Shown one piece after another: positions 8,714 through 18,675 of a DNA stretch of 64,000 nt; position 1 is the first letter of the stretch; each line of letters opens with the position of its first letter. The stretch comes from Devosia sp. YR412 (GTDB lineage Bacteria > Pseudomonadota > Alphaproteobacteria > Rhizobiales > Devosiaceae), in the NCBI RefSeq assembly GCF_900110945.1, contig NZ_FOFL01000001.1, forward strand, positions 372,001 to 436,000, read 5' to 3'. Made by a program: the position numbers and the translations under genes. A model generated the notes under the pieces. The model was not told the origin of the DNA. It saw only the letters and a list, made by a program, of their open reading frames with translations, and made no database searches.

Positions 8714-11635
8714 TTAGTGAGCCTCATCCCAATTATGCGCCGCGTGTGCATCCACCTGGATCGGCACGCTCAGCCGCACTGCCGGCTCAGCCGCCCCTTC
8801 CATCACCGTCTTGATCGCCGCCATGGCCACGTCCTCCGTGCCCAGCGGCACTTCGAAGATCAGCTCGTCATGCACCTGCAGCAGCATGTCGGCTTCCACG
8901 CCGGCCTTCTTGAGTTCCGGCTCCATGCGGATCATGGCGCGGCGGATGATGTCGGCGGCTGAGCCCTGGATGGGCGCGTTGATCGAGGCGCGTTCGACAA
9001 AGCTCCGTTCGGCGGCGTGGCTGGAATTAGCATTGGGGAAGTTGATCTTGCGGCCGAAGATCGTGGTGACGAAACCGTCGGCTTTCACCCGTTTGCGCTG
9101 CTCTTCCATATAGTCCTTGATGCCGGGGAAGCGCTCGAAATAGGTCTTGATATAGTCGCCGGCCTCGCCGCGCGGGATGGCCAGCTGGTTGGCGAGGCCG
9201 AAGGCGGAAATGCCGTAGATAATGCCGAAATTGATTGCCTTGGCGCGGCGGCGCACGTCGGACGGCATGCCTTCCACCGGCACGCCGAACATTTCGCTGG
9301 CGGTCATGGCATGGATGTCAAGGCCTTCCTCGAAGGCATCCTTGAGCGCCTGGATATCGGCGATATGGGCGAGGACGCGCAGCTCGATCTGGGAATAGTC
9401 GGCACTGATCAAAATCTTGCCCGGGGCGGCGACGAAGGCGGTGCGGATCTTGCGGCCGTCGGCAGTGCGGACCGGGATGTTCTGCAGGTTTGGATCGTTG
9501 GACGAGAGGCGCCCGGTGAGCACCGAATGCTGGCTATAGGTCGTGTGCACGCGGCCGGTGCGCTGGTTGATATATTCGGGCAGGGCATTGGTATAGGTGC
9601 CCATCAGCTTGGTCAGCTGGCGCCAGTCGACAATGGTGCGGGCAAGCGGAATGCCCTTGAGGGCGAGGTCTTCCAAGACGTCCGCGCCAGTCGACCAGGC
9701 GCCGGTCTTGGTCTTGGTGCCGCCTTCGAGGCCCATGCGATCGAAGAGGATTTCACCCAGCTGCTTGGGCGAGCCAAGGTTGAAGTTGGACCCGGCCAGC
9801 TCATAGGCTTCGGCTTCGAGCGCTGCGGCGCGCTGCGAGAAATCGTCCGACAGGCGGGCGAGGATCTGGCGGTCGACATGGATGCCGCGGCCTTCCATGC
9901 GGCCCAGCACCGGGGCGAGCGGCCGTTCGAGGGTTTCATAGACCGTGGTCATGTTCTCGGCGGCAAGGCGGGGCTTGAGGATCTGCCAGAGGCGCAGCGT
10001 CATGTCGCTGTCCTCGGCGGCATAGCGCGCGGCCTTTTCCAACTCGACCTCGGCAAAGGTGATCTGCGTCTTGCCCGAGCCGATCAGGTCCTTGATCGAG
10101 GTGCCGGGCACGCCGAGCCAATGGTCGGCGAGATCGCCCAGCGTGTTGTATTGCGGGCCGTCGAGCGCATAGCTCAGCAGCAAGGTGTCGTCGATCGCAT
10201 TGACCGCGACGTCATAGCGGGCGAGCAGGCCCAGGTCATATTTGGCATTGTGGAAGATCTTGAGGATCGCCTTGGAGGCGAACATGGGACGGACCATGTC
10301 CAGCGCCTGGCGCATATCCATCTGGCCTTCCGCCGGGCCGCCGCCCAGCAAGTCGCCGGAGCCGGTGGTATGGCCGAGCGGCAGATAGGCGCCGGTGCCG
10401 GGATGGATCGAGAAGGAGAGGCCGACCAGATCGGCGGTCTGGTTGTCGAGGCCGGTGCTTTCGGCGTCGGTCGCGACATAGCCGGTCATTTCGATGGCAT
10501 CGATCCAGCGCTGCAGGCCGGCCGCATCGCGGATGATCTCATAGTCTTCCGGCTTGAAGGGAATGGCCTTGATGCGCGCGTGTTCGGCCGCGGCATGGAG
10601 GATCAGCGGCGCCTCGGCCTTGCCGGCGGCCTCGGTGCGCGCGGCGCGGGCTTCGGCGCGGGCCTCGTTGTTGAAGCCGATCGGGCCGGATGTGGTGCCG
10701 GCGGCGGCCAGTTCGGGATCGGGCGCCCAGGCGTCGGGGTCGGCGCCCAAAATGCCGGCGAGGCGCTTGGTGATGGTGGCAAATTCCATCGCCTTGAGGA
10801 AGGGGAAGAGTTTACTGGCTTCGATCGGCTGGCGCAGCAGGGCGTCGAGGCCGAGCTCGACCGGGACCTCCTGGCTGAGGGTCACGAGGCGCTTGGAAAT
10901 GCGGGCCAGCTCGGCATTGGCGATCAGCTTTTCGCGGCGGGCGTTCTGCTTGATCTCGCCGGCGCGCTCGAGCAGGGTTTCGAGATTGCCATAGGTGTTG
11001 ATCAGCTCTGCCGCGGTCTTGACGCCGATGCCGGGCACGCCGGGGACATTGTCGACGGTGTCGCCGCACAGCGCCTGCACGTCGATCACCTTGTCGGGCG
11101 TCACGCCGAATTTGGTGAAGACCTCGTCCATGCCGATCCAGCGCAGGGGGGGCTGGCCGGGGCGGGGAATGGTATCGAGCAGGCGGATGGAGCCATCGGG
11201 CTCGACCAGCTGCATCAGGTCCTTGTCGGAGGAGACAATGGTGACCTTGTAGCCGGCGTCGCGCGCCTTGCAGGCATAGGTGGCGATGATGTCATCGGCC
11301 TCCCAGCCCTCCATTTCGATGGATTCGATATTGAAGGCGCGGGTGGCCGAGCGGGTCAGCGGGAACTGCGGCACCAGTTCTTCGGGCGCCGGCGGGCGCT
11401 GCGCCTTGTATTCGGGATAGAAGTCATCGCGGAACGTCTTGCCCTTGGCGTCGAAGATGACGGCCATATGGGTGGGTTCGTCGTCACCCTTGAGGTCTTC
11501 GGTGAGCTTATACAGCATGTTGCAGAAGCCCTGCACGCAGGAGACGGGCAGGCCGTCCGACTTGCGGTTGAGCGGGGGCAGGGCGTGAAAGGCGCGGAAG
11601 ATATAGCCCGAGCCGTCGACGAGCAGCAGATGCAT
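8714..11635 (-). CDS. polA: DNA polymerase I
   Basis: The 973-residue repair and Okazaki-fragment-processing polymerase has all three domains. The N-terminal 5'-3' exonuclease (about 1-290) begins LLLVDGSGYIFRAFHAL. The middle 3'-5' exonuclease keeps DAESTGLD (the DxE metal site) and YAAEDSD, so proofreading is probably active. The C-terminal polymerase domain shows motif A DYSQIELRVLAHI, the O-helix RRRAKAINFGIIYG and motif C VHDELIFEVP. An Ala/Glu-rich linker of about 60 residues joins the first two domains. It is divergent from the KaiC-like gene, with about 150 bases between the starts. Confidence 0.98.
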   Translation of the reverse strand: MHLLLVDGSGYIFRAFHALPPLNRKSDGLPVSCVQGFCNMLYKLTEDLKGDDEPTHMAVIFDAKGKTFRDDFYPEYKAQRPPAPEELVPQFPLTRSATRAFNIESIEMEGWEADDIIATYACKARDAGYKVTIVSSDKDLMQLVEPDGSIRLLDTIPRPGQPPLRWIGMDEVFTKFGVTPDKVIDVQALCGDTVDNVPGVPGIGVKTAAELINTYGNLETLLERAGEIKQNARREKLIANAELARISKRLVTLSQEVPVELGLDALLRQPIEASKLFPFLKAMEFATITKRLAGILGADPDAWAPDPELAAAGTTSGPIGFNNEARAEARAARTEAAGKAEAPLILHAAAEHARIKAIPFKPEDYEIIRDAAGLQRWIDAIEMTGYVATDAESTGLDNQTADLVGLSFSIHPGTGAYLPLGHTTGSGDLLGGGPAEGQMDMRQALDMVRPMFASKAILKIFHNAKYDLGLLARYDVAVNAIDDTLLLSYALDGPQYNTLGDLADHWLGVPGTSIKDLIGSGKTQITFAEVELEKAARYAAEDSDMTLRLWQILKPRLAAENMTTVYETLERPLAPVLGRMEGRGIHVDRQILARLSDDFSQRAAALEAEAYELAGSNFNLGSPKQLGEILFDRMGLEGGTKTKTGAWSTGADVLEDLALKGIPLARTIVDWRQLTKLMGTYTNALPEYINQRTGRVHTTYSQHSVLTGRLSSNDPNLQNIPVRTADGRKIRTAFVAAPGKILISADYSQIELRVLAHIADIQALKDAFEEGLDIHAMTASEMFGVPVEGMPSDVRRRAKAINFGIIYGISAFGLANQLAIPRGEAGDYIKTYFERFPGIKDYMEEQRKRVKADGFVTTIFGRKINFPNANSSHAAERSFVERASINAPIQGSAADIIRRAMIRMEPELKKAGVEADMLLQVHDELIFEVPLGTEDVAMAAIKTVMEGAAEPAVRLSVPIQVDAHAAHNWDEAH

Positions 11636-11786
11636 GTAAGCGATTCCGTATTGCAGGCGAGCCGGGACTTTAGGCCAGTTTGTCCTGCGCCAAAAGGCCC
11701 GGTGGCGCGGAACCAGCCTTCAACTGTAGACGTTGGGAAAAATTGGGGCGGAAACGTCCAGCGTCAGATAGCGGTTCGAAAGCGTC

Positions 11787-13319
11787 ATGTCCGAAACCAC
11801 CAAAGAAGCAAAAGCCAGGCTCGGCGTCGCCGGGCTCGACAATATTCTCGTCGGCGGCCTCGCCCGGGGGCACCTCTACCTGCTCGAAGGCAGCCCGGGC
11901 ACCGGCAAGACCACGATCGCGCTGCAATTCCTGCTTGAAGGCCATGCGCGCGGCGAAAAAGGGCTCTATGTCACACTGTCCGAGACCGAGGACGAGCTGC
12001 GCTTGACCGCCAATTCGCATGGCTGGGAAATAGCCGACAAGTTCGAGATCTTCGAACTGGCGCCGCCCGAAAGCCTGCTCGACAGCGAGCAGCAGCAGAC
12101 GCTGCTCTATTCGTCTGACCTTGAGCTGGGCGAAGCGACCAAAGCGATGTTCGAGGCGGTGGAACGGCATAAGCCCGACCGCATCGTGCTCGACAGCCTG
12201 TCCGAAATCCGCCTGCTGGCCCAGAGTTCACTTCGCTATCGTCGACAGATCCTGCTGCTCAAGCATTATTTCGCCCGCAATGGCGCGACGGTGATGATGC
12301 TGGACGACCTGACCAGCGACGCCAATGACAAGACGGTGCATTCGGTGGCGCATGGGGTCATGCGGCTCGAGGAGCTGGCGCCGACCTATGGCGCCGAACG
12401 CCGTCGGCTGCGGGTCATCAAATATCGCGGCCAGGCCTATCGCGGCGGCTATCATGATTTCGCCATCAGGCATGGCGGCGTCGATGTGTTTCCGCGGCTC
12501 GTCGCCGGCGAACACCGGACGAATTTTGACCGGTCGCCGCTGACCAGCAACATAATCGAACTCGACGAACTGCTGGGTGGCGGGGTGGAACGGGGCTCCA
12601 GCGCCCTGGTTCTGGGACCCGCTGGCGCTGGCAAATCGCTGCTAACGTTGCATTTTGCCCGTGCTGCGGTCGAGCGTGGCGAAAAAGCCGCGCTATTCAT
12701 CTTTGATGAAGAACTGGGCCTGCTGTTCAGCCGCGCCAAGGCCATGGGTATCGACCTCCAGGCGCTGCGCGACAGCGGTGACCTAATTATCGAACAGATC
12801 GACGCGGCCGAGCTATCGCCGGGCGAATTTGCCCATCGCGTCCGGCAGCGCGTTGACAATGCCCAAGTCAAGACCGTGGTGATCGACAGCCTCAACGGCT
12901 ATCAGGCGGCCATGCCGGAAGAGCATTCCCTGCTGCTGCACATGCACGAGCTGCTGCAATATCTCAACCGCCAGGGGGCAACGACCTTCATTACCGTCGC
13001 GCAGCATGGCCTGGTCGGTGACATGAAATCGCCGGTCGACATCACCTATCTGGCCGACAGTGTCATCCTGCTGCGTTATTTTGAAGCGACCGGACGAGTG
13101 CGGCGCGCCATCTCGATCATCAAGAAGCGCAGCGGCGCGCATGAGGATACGATCCGGGAGTATCGCATTGGGCGGACTGGCATTTCGATCGGCAAACCGC
13201 TCGAAGATTTCCAGGGTGTATTGCGCGGCGTTCCCACCTATACAGGGTCCAGCAATCCGCTGCTGGGCACAGATCCAGATGGCCGGTTCGGGCCATCGAG
13301 CGGGGACAAGCAAGGGTGA
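11787..13319 (+). CDS. KaiC-like two-domain RecA-type ATPase
   Basis: A 510-residue cytosolic protein with two KaiC domains. Walker A motifs are EGSPGTGKT (34-42) and GPAGAGKS (277-284), and both halves keep a VIDSL/VLDSL strand near Walker B. Cyanobacterial KaiC phosphorylates itself on Ser/Thr in the second half. The aligned positions here read Thr420-Tyr421 within ITYLADSVILLRY, so the classical Ser-Thr pair is not conserved. No kaiA or kaiB lies in the window. The gene overlaps the next one (GTGA), coupling it to a hybrid histidine kinase. A signalling partner role is likely; a true clock is not shown. Confidence 0.88.
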   Translation: MSETTKEAKARLGVAGLDNILVGGLARGHLYLLEGSPGTGKTTIALQFLLEGHARGEKGLYVTLSETEDELRLTANSHGWEIADKFEIFELAPPESLLDSEQQQTLLYSSDLELGEATKAMFEAVERHKPDRIVLDSLSEIRLLAQSSLRYRRQILLLKHYFARNGATVMMLDDLTSDANDKTVHSVAHGVMRLEELAPTYGAERRRLRVIKYRGQAYRGGYHDFAIRHGGVDVFPRLVAGEHRTNFDRSPLTSNIIELDELLGGGVERGSSALVLGPAGAGKSLLTLHFARAAVERGEKAALFIFDEELGLLFSRAKAMGIDLQALRDSGDLIIEQIDAAELSPGEFAHRVRQRVDNAQVKTVVIDSLNGYQAAMPEEHSLLLHMHELLQYLNRQGATTFITVAQHGLVGDMKSPVDITYLADSVILLRYFEATGRVRRAISIIKKRSGAHEDTIREYRIGRTGISIGKPLEDFQGVLRGVPTYTGSSNPLLGTDPDGRFGPSSGDKQG

Positions 13320-15667
13320 TCAGTTCGGAACGCGCACTGATCCTGGCGCCCCGTGGTCGTGACGGGGCGGTTGCGGCCGGCCTGTTGCGAGACGTCAACA
13401 AGGCAGCCAAGACCTGCGACTCCATTGCGGAGTTGATAGCCGGCATCACCGAGGGCGCAGGCTTGGCCATCATTGCAGGCGAGGCGCTGCAATATGCCGA
13501 CCTGACTCCGATCCGGAGCTGGATCGACGAACAACCGACTTGGTCCGATTTTCCCATTGTCATCCTCAGCGAGCGCGCCACCAAGCCCGAAGCGGCGCCT
13601 ATCGTGGCTCAATGGCAAACCACTTTGGGCAATGTCATCGTGCTGGAGCGACCGTTTCATCCGACGGCGCTGATCAACGCGGTTGAGACCGCCCTGCGCG
13701 GTCGCCGGCGGCAATATCAGTCGCGGCGCTATCTCGAAGAGGCGCGCGAAGCCGAACAGCGCCTGCAGACGGCGCTGTTGGCAGGCCGCATGGGTTCCTG
13801 GGAGCTCGACGTGGTCGAGCTGTCACTGATCGGATCGGAACAGTTCAAGGCCTGTTTCGGCCGCAAGCCCGATGATGCCTTCCTGTTTGCCGACCTGATC
13901 GAATCGGTGGCCCTGGCCGACCAGCGCCGGGTGCAGCGGGCTTTTGACGATGGCCTGGCGGGCGCCGACTTGGTGCTGGAATTCCGCGTCGTCTGGCCCG
14001 ATGGCGTCGAGCACTGGATCGATGCGCGCGCTCGCGTGCTCAATGATCGTTTCGGCCGCCCCCAGACCCTCGTGGGCGTCATGTCCGATATTTCGGCGCG
14101 CAAGGCAGCCGAGGCGGAGCGCGAGCGTTTGCTGGCAGAAGTTGCCGCCCAGCGCGAACGCACGCAGCAGGCGCTGCGCGGCGAGCGCGCCTTGTCTGGC
14201 CTGTTGCTGACTAGCGTACCAGCCGGCATCGTCGCCTATGATACCGAATTGCGGGTGACGATCTGGAACCCGGTGATGGAGCGTATGTTCGGCCTGCCGG
14301 CTCCGGCCGTGCTCGGACGGCCATTGGCCCGCATTATCGGCGATGGCCAGCAGGAAACCATCGAGCACCGCCTGCGGGATGCCCTGGCCGGCATTTCCGG
14401 CCCGATCGAAGAGATTGAGCTGACGACAATTGCCAGCGGCAATGTGGTGCTGGAAAGCCAGCACGCGCCGCTGCGCGGTGGCGATGGCCAGGTGGTCGGC
14501 GGCGCGGCCTTCTTCCGTGAAATGACCGAACGCCGCCGCGCCGAGGAGCAGTTGCGCCAGGCCCAGAAGATGGAAACCATTGGGCAGTTGACCGGCGGCG
14601 TGGCGCATGACTTCAACAACCTGCTCGCCGCGATCCAGGGCAATCTCGAACTTCTGCGCAAGCGGCTGCCCGATGATCCGCAGATCCAGCGCTTCATCGA
14701 CGGCGCGCTCAAAGGCGCCCATCGCGGCGCGTCGCTCACCGCGCGCCTCTTGGCCTTTGCGCGCAAACAGGACCTCAAGCCCGAGCCGACCGATCTTAAC
14801 GACCTGCTCGACGGCATGCGCGGGCTGCTGGAGCGCTCGATCGGACCGCTGATTACGGTGGACTTTGCCGTCACGGCAGGGCTGCCACCGGCCAAGGTGG
14901 ATGCCAACCAGCTTGAGCTGGCGATACTCAATCTCGCCGTTAATGCACGTGACGCCATGCCCGATGGCGGGCGGCTGACCATCGCACTGGATCAGCGGGA
15001 CGATGACTCTGAGCTTGAGGGACAATATCTTTGCCTCTCGGTGACTGATAGTGGCACCGGCATGGATGCCAAAACGCTGGCCAGCGCAATTGAGCCATTT
15101 TTCTCGACTAAGGAACTGGGCAAGGGAACGGGCCTTGGCCTGTCGATGGTGCATGGCCTTGCCGTGCAATTGGGCGGCGCCTTGCGGCTCCGCAGCGCAC
15201 TGGGAACAGGAACGACGGCCGAATTGTGGCTGCCGGTGTCCTCGGCTCCGGTCAAGGAGGTCATAGAAATGGCCGTTGAAGAGATTGCAGCCCCGATGGC
15301 GTCCACGATCCTCGTGGTCGACGACGACGCGCTGATCAATATGAACACCGTCGACATGATCGAGGACCTCGGCCACACCGCCATCGAGGCCTATTCGGGC
15401 AAGCAGGCGCTGGAAATCCTGGCGACCAACAAGCAGATCGACGCGCTGATCACCGACTATGCCATGCCCGGCATGACCGGCGTTGAACTGGCCGACCAAG
15501 CCCGCAGCCTGCGCCCCGGCCTGCCGATCCTGCTCGCCACAGGCTATGCGGATTTGCCGAGCGGCACGACTACCGATCTGCCAAGACTGGCCAAGCCGTA
15601 TCAGCAGTCCGAGCTCGCAACGCAGGTGTCGCGGCTTTTGGTGGCGCGACCGGCTGTGGTGAGCTGA
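13316..15667 (+). CDS. Hybrid histidine kinase with PAS domains and C-terminal receiver
   Basis: The 783-residue protein lacks clear membrane helices. The layout is a degenerate receiver-like N-terminus (1-125), PAS_3 (about 140-265), a coiled linker, a second PAS (about 295-405), HisKA with phospho-acceptor His431 in GGVAHDFNNLLAAI, HATPase (NLAVNARDAMPDGG, DSGTGM, GTGLGLSMV) and a receiver with phospho-acceptor Asp714 (ALITDYAMPGMTG). The start is a GTG inside the stop of the kaiC-like gene, so translation of the two is linked. KaiC proteins talk to two-component kinases in several bacteria. The paired layout suggests the same here, without identifying the signal. Confidence 0.92.
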   Translation: MISSERALILAPRGRDGAVAAGLLRDVNKAAKTCDSIAELIAGITEGAGLAIIAGEALQYADLTPIRSWIDEQPTWSDFPIVILSERATKPEAAPIVAQWQTTLGNVIVLERPFHPTALINAVETALRGRRRQYQSRRYLEEAREAEQRLQTALLAGRMGSWELDVVELSLIGSEQFKACFGRKPDDAFLFADLIESVALADQRRVQRAFDDGLAGADLVLEFRVVWPDGVEHWIDARARVLNDRFGRPQTLVGVMSDISARKAAEAERERLLAEVAAQRERTQQALRGERALSGLLLTSVPAGIVAYDTELRVTIWNPVMERMFGLPAPAVLGRPLARIIGDGQQETIEHRLRDALAGISGPIEEIELTTIASGNVVLESQHAPLRGGDGQVVGGAAFFREMTERRRAEEQLRQAQKMETIGQLTGGVAHDFNNLLAAIQGNLELLRKRLPDDPQIQRFIDGALKGAHRGASLTARLLAFARKQDLKPEPTDLNDLLDGMRGLLERSIGPLITVDFAVTAGLPPAKVDANQLELAILNLAVNARDAMPDGGRLTIALDQRDDDSELEGQYLCLSVTDSGTGMDAKTLASAIEPFFSTKELGKGTGLGLSMVHGLAVQLGGALRLRSALGTGTTAELWLPVSSAPVKEVIEMAVEEIAAPMASTILVVDDDALINMNTVDMIEDLGHTAIEAYSGKQALEILATNKQIDALITDYAMPGMTGVELADQARSLRPGLPILLATGYADLPSGTTTDLPRLAKPYQQSELATQVSRLLVARPAVVS

Positions 15668-15749
15668 CGACCGGCGCATCGGCGCGGTTCATGTTAAGCC
15701 GCGTCTGTGCTAGTCTGGCCGTCCCAGCGTCAACTGATTGCCTATCCTG

Positions 15750-17057
15750 ATGAATCCCCTTGTCGGCATTGCCCTGATCCTGTTGTTGATCGGGGTCAGC
15801 GTCATTATCGCCCTGTCGGAAATCGCCTTCGCGGCGGCGCGGGAATTGCGCATCCGTTCGCTGGCCGAGGCCGGCAACAAGAAAGCGCTGCGCTTCATGG
15901 CCCTGCGCGCCAAATCGGGCGAGGTGATCACCGCGCTGCAGATCGCTACCAATGCGGTGTCGATCCTCGCGGGTACACTGGGCGAAGATACGCTGGGACC
16001 GGTGTTTCGCGGCGCGCTGTTGGCGCTGGGTGTCGAGATGGGCGCAGCGGGTATTGCTGGCTCGGTTTTGGCCTTCTGCCTCGTCACCGGGCTTTTTGTG
16101 CTGTTTGCCGACTTGACCCCAAAGCGCATTGCGATGCTGGTGCCCGAAGATGTGGCGCTCGGAGTAGTGTGGTTCCCCGAACTTGCGGTAAAACTGCTCA
16201 AGCCTCTGGTCTGGCTGTTCGGCAAGCTGTCGGACGGGTTGATCGGACTGTTACAGCTGGAGCCGAAGGTGCCGGCCGACGCGGTGACGGCCGAGGATTT
16301 CCGCATGATCCTCGCCGGTGGCGCCGCCTCGGGCGTGCTGATGAAGAACGAACACCGGCTGATCGAAAATGTGCTGGCGCTGGAATTGCGCAGCGTGACC
16401 TCGGTAATGACCATTCGCGACGACATCGTCTATCTCGATATTTCCGACCCGCATGACGTGCAGGAAGACAAGGTGCGGCGTCGCCCCTTCTCGCATTATC
16501 CGATCTGCGATGGCGGCATCGACTCGGTGATCGGCTGCGTGCGCGCCGAAGATGTGCTGGCCACGGCCATCGACCGGCCGGCCGAAGTGGATTTCGCCAA
16601 GGCGCGGCGCGATGTGCTCTCGGTCCCCGATACGCTCAATGTCTGGGAAGTGCTGGCCGAGTTCCAGGCGCAGAGCACTGGCTTTGCTTTGGTGGTCAGC
16701 GAGTATGCCCTGGTCGTGGGTGTCGTGACTTTCAAGGACCTGATGGGCGCCCTGATGCAGGGCCTCGCTAATCCCTTCGAGGAACAGGCCATCCTCAAGC
16801 GCGACGACAACAGCTGGCTGGTCGACGGCATGGCGCCGTTTGTCGATGTGATGCGGGCGCTGGGCATCCGTCATCTTGAGGCCGAGGCGGCCTATGAGAC
16901 GATCGGCGGCTTCATCGTGCACCGCATGCGCCGCGCAGCCCGCAAGGGCGACAAGGTCGAGGCGGCAGGGTTCGTGTTTGAGGTGGTCGACGCCGACAAA
17001 ATGCGGCTCAATCAGCTGCTGGTCAGCAAGGTCAAGGCGGCGAAGACCGGGCTGTAG
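15750..17057 (+). CDS. CNNM/CorC-family membrane protein (DUF21, CBS pair, CorC_HlyC)
   Basis: About 435 residues. An N-terminal DUF21 membrane domain (about 1-190, four helices, with the conserved SEIAFAAAREL segment) is followed by two CBS repeats (about 200-330) and a CorC_HlyC domain (about 345-430). The family was first named for haemolysin C and is now linked to magnesium or cobalt transport and to membrane integrity. A TTG codon 12 bases upstream is in frame, but the ATG at 15750 is the more natural start. The gene is separated from the convergent LuxR gene by a bidirectional terminator. Confidence 0.9.
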   Translation: MNPLVGIALILLLIGVSVIIALSEIAFAAARELRIRSLAEAGNKKALRFMALRAKSGEVITALQIATNAVSILAGTLGEDTLGPVFRGALLALGVEMGAAGIAGSVLAFCLVTGLFVLFADLTPKRIAMLVPEDVALGVVWFPELAVKLLKPLVWLFGKLSDGLIGLLQLEPKVPADAVTAEDFRMILAGGAASGVLMKNEHRLIENVLALELRSVTSVMTIRDDIVYLDISDPHDVQEDKVRRRPFSHYPICDGGIDSVIGCVRAEDVLATAIDRPAEVDFAKARRDVLSVPDTLNVWEVLAEFQAQSTGFALVVSEYALVVGVVTFKDLMGALMQGLANPFEEQAILKRDDNSWLVDGMAPFVDVMRALGIRHLEAEAAYETIGGFIVHRMRRAARKGDKVEAAGFVFEVVDADKMRLNQLLVSKVKAAKTGL

Positions 17058-17116
17058 GGATCGAGTGTGCGGCATGTCCGGGCCCTGCGAGCATAGCTCT
17101 TCGGGCCTAGTCTCCT

Positions 17117-17141
17117 AAAATCGCTCCACTGGAGCGATTTT
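17117..17141. terminator. Bidirectional Rho-independent terminator
   Basis: A perfect 11-bp stem AAAATCGCTCC / GGAGCGATTTT with a 3-nt loop lies between the convergent CNNM-type and LuxR-type genes. The A and T runs at the two feet allow it to work in both directions. Confidence 0.88.
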
Positions 17142-17158
17142 GCGCTGCGCGCCAGAGC

Positions 17159-17848
17159 CTAGATTTCGATCTCACCGCGCTTCGCCGCTTCGACGGCGAG
17201 CTGCACGCGATTGGTGGCGCCGAGCTTTACCATGGCGGCCTGCACATGCTGCTCCACGGTGCGTGACGAAATGCCGATGATGATGGAAGCTTCGTGCGAG
17301 GTCTTGCCCTGGGCGACCCATTGCACCACTTCGCGCTCGCGCGGCGTCAGAACCGAGTCTGCCTTGTGCCGGCTGACGGCGAGGCCCTCGGCACTGGCAT
17401 CGGAGCCGACATAGCCACCGAGCTTGCCGTCCGGCGTAAAATAGGGATGCCCGATGGCCACCACCCAGCGGAATTCTTGGTCGTGGCGGCACAGGCGATA
17501 TTCTGTGTGATAGGTGGAGCGTCGCTCGGTGGCCGAGAGAAAAGCTTCAAGCGCCGGCTGGCGGTCATCCTTGTGCAACGCCAGCGTCCAACCGTCGCCT
17601 TCAGCGGCGTGCGGGGCTTGGCCGGTAAAGTCGTACCAGTTCTGATTCATGTAAATGCAGTAGCCGTCGGCCTCGGTGATCCACACCATCAGCGGCGACT
17701 TGTCGGCGACCCCACGCAATCCTAAACGGATCGGGTCCCATAGCACGATGCGATCTGAGCGTATGTCATCATGTCTTGCATGCGCACCCAAGCAAGCCTC
17801 CTCCAAAGCCCAATGAGCAGCAACGCCCCGACGCAGGCCTGGTTCCAT
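17159..17848 (-). CDS. PAS-LuxR family transcriptional regulator
   Basis: A 229-residue cytosolic regulator with a PAS_3-type sensor domain (about 45-150; PLMVWITEADGYCIYMNQNWYDFTG is typical) and a C-terminal GerE/LuxR helix-turn-helix (about 163-225; LTPREREVVQWVAQGK ... SSRTVEQHV). There is no autoinducer domain and no receiver domain, so the input is probably a ligand or redox cue bound by PAS. The N-terminal 30 residues are low in similarity, and the true start may be an internal codon. No target operon can be read from the sequence. Confidence 0.88.
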   Translation of the reverse strand: MEPGLRRGVAAHWALEEACLGAHARHDDIRSDRIVLWDPIRLGLRGVADKSPLMVWITEADGYCIYMNQNWYDFTGQAPHAAEGDGWTLALHKDDRQPALEAFLSATERRSTYHTEYRLCRHDQEFRWVVAIGHPYFTPDGKLGGYVGSDASAEGLAVSRHKADSVLTPREREVVQWVAQGKTSHEASIIIGISSRTVEQHVQAAMVKLGATNRVQLAVEAAKRGEIEI

Positions 17849-17934
17849 GAGGAGACCGAAAATATGTGGTCAAGTCAACATCTTACCGCGCCGATTAAGT
17901 TCGGGTTGGGCAGGTAAGCTGGTTTTGCGGCGGT

Positions 17935-18504
17935 TTAGCGCAGCCCGGACTCTTCGAGCAGGCCGGCGCGCTTGGCATCATAATAGAAGCCACGGGCATA
18001 AAAGCGCACGGCCTGATCCTGATTGCCCTTGGCCGTGACATAGGCGCCGGCCAGATAGCGCACGGCATAGCGCAGGTTGGTCTCGGCATCGAGCAGGCCC
18101 GCTGGCGAACCGCGATAGCCCTGGCCCGTGGCGGTGGCGTGGCTGATCTGCATCAACCCGTAATAGGGGCCGTTGCGGGCCGCCGGATTATAGCCGCTCT
18201 CGCGCACGATGACGCGCCGGACCAGCGCCTCTGGCACATCATATTGCTGCGAATAATGGGCGATCAGCGGATCGAGCGAGCTGCCGGCATAGCCCAGAGC
18301 GCTTGGCGCCTCGGGGACCGCGCTGGCCTTCGGCACATGGCCGGCTGGCGTGGCAGGAGCCGCGAAGGTCGCCAACGCTGCGGTGGCGCCGCCACCGGGA
18401 AGGGGCTTGAAACCGCTCATCGAGCAACCGGAGACCGCAAGTGCCATGACAAGAGTGGCGCCAAGGAGCCGTGAAGTGCCGAAGAACGTCTGTGTCTGAG
18501 CCAT
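17935..18504 (-). CDS. Lytic transglycosylase-like lipoprotein (SLT domain)
   Basis: A 189-residue envelope protein. A hydrophobic leader ends in the lipobox AVSGC, so Cys27 should be lipidated. A Pro/Ala linker follows, then an SLT domain (about 78-185) with catalytic Glu102 in VRESGYNP and the GPYYGLMQIS block. It would cleave the glycan strands of murein. It is shorter than the Slt70 type and resembles single-domain SLT proteins of Hyphomicrobiales. It is divergent from the channel gene, with about 170 bases between. Confidence 0.88.
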   Translation of the reverse strand: MAQTQTFFGTSRLLGATLVMALAVSGCSMSGFKPLPGGGATAALATFAAPATPAGHVPKASAVPEAPSALGYAGSSLDPLIAHYSQQYDVPEALVRRVIVRESGYNPAARNGPYYGLMQISHATATGQGYRGSPAGLLDAETNLRYAVRYLAGAYVTAKGNQDQAVRFYARGFYYDAKRAGLLEESGLR

Positions 18505-18675
18505 GCCACCACTCTAGCGGATTTTCCAGCAGCGGGCGATAGGCGTCAAACAAGGCAGTCTGATGGCAATTTCATGACAACGGCTGTGCAAGGCCCGGAT
18601 TGGCAATTGCCTTGAGCCCGCGCTGCGCTAAGAGTTTCTTGAGGCAGGGCAGCATAATCGCCCCAGGGGACGGGA

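Noticed and set aside
9017..11938. Very long open frame on the plus strand opposite polA
   Set aside because: It mirrors the GC-rich codon pattern of polA; the translation is Gly/Asp/His-rich and has no recognisable domain. polA is certain.
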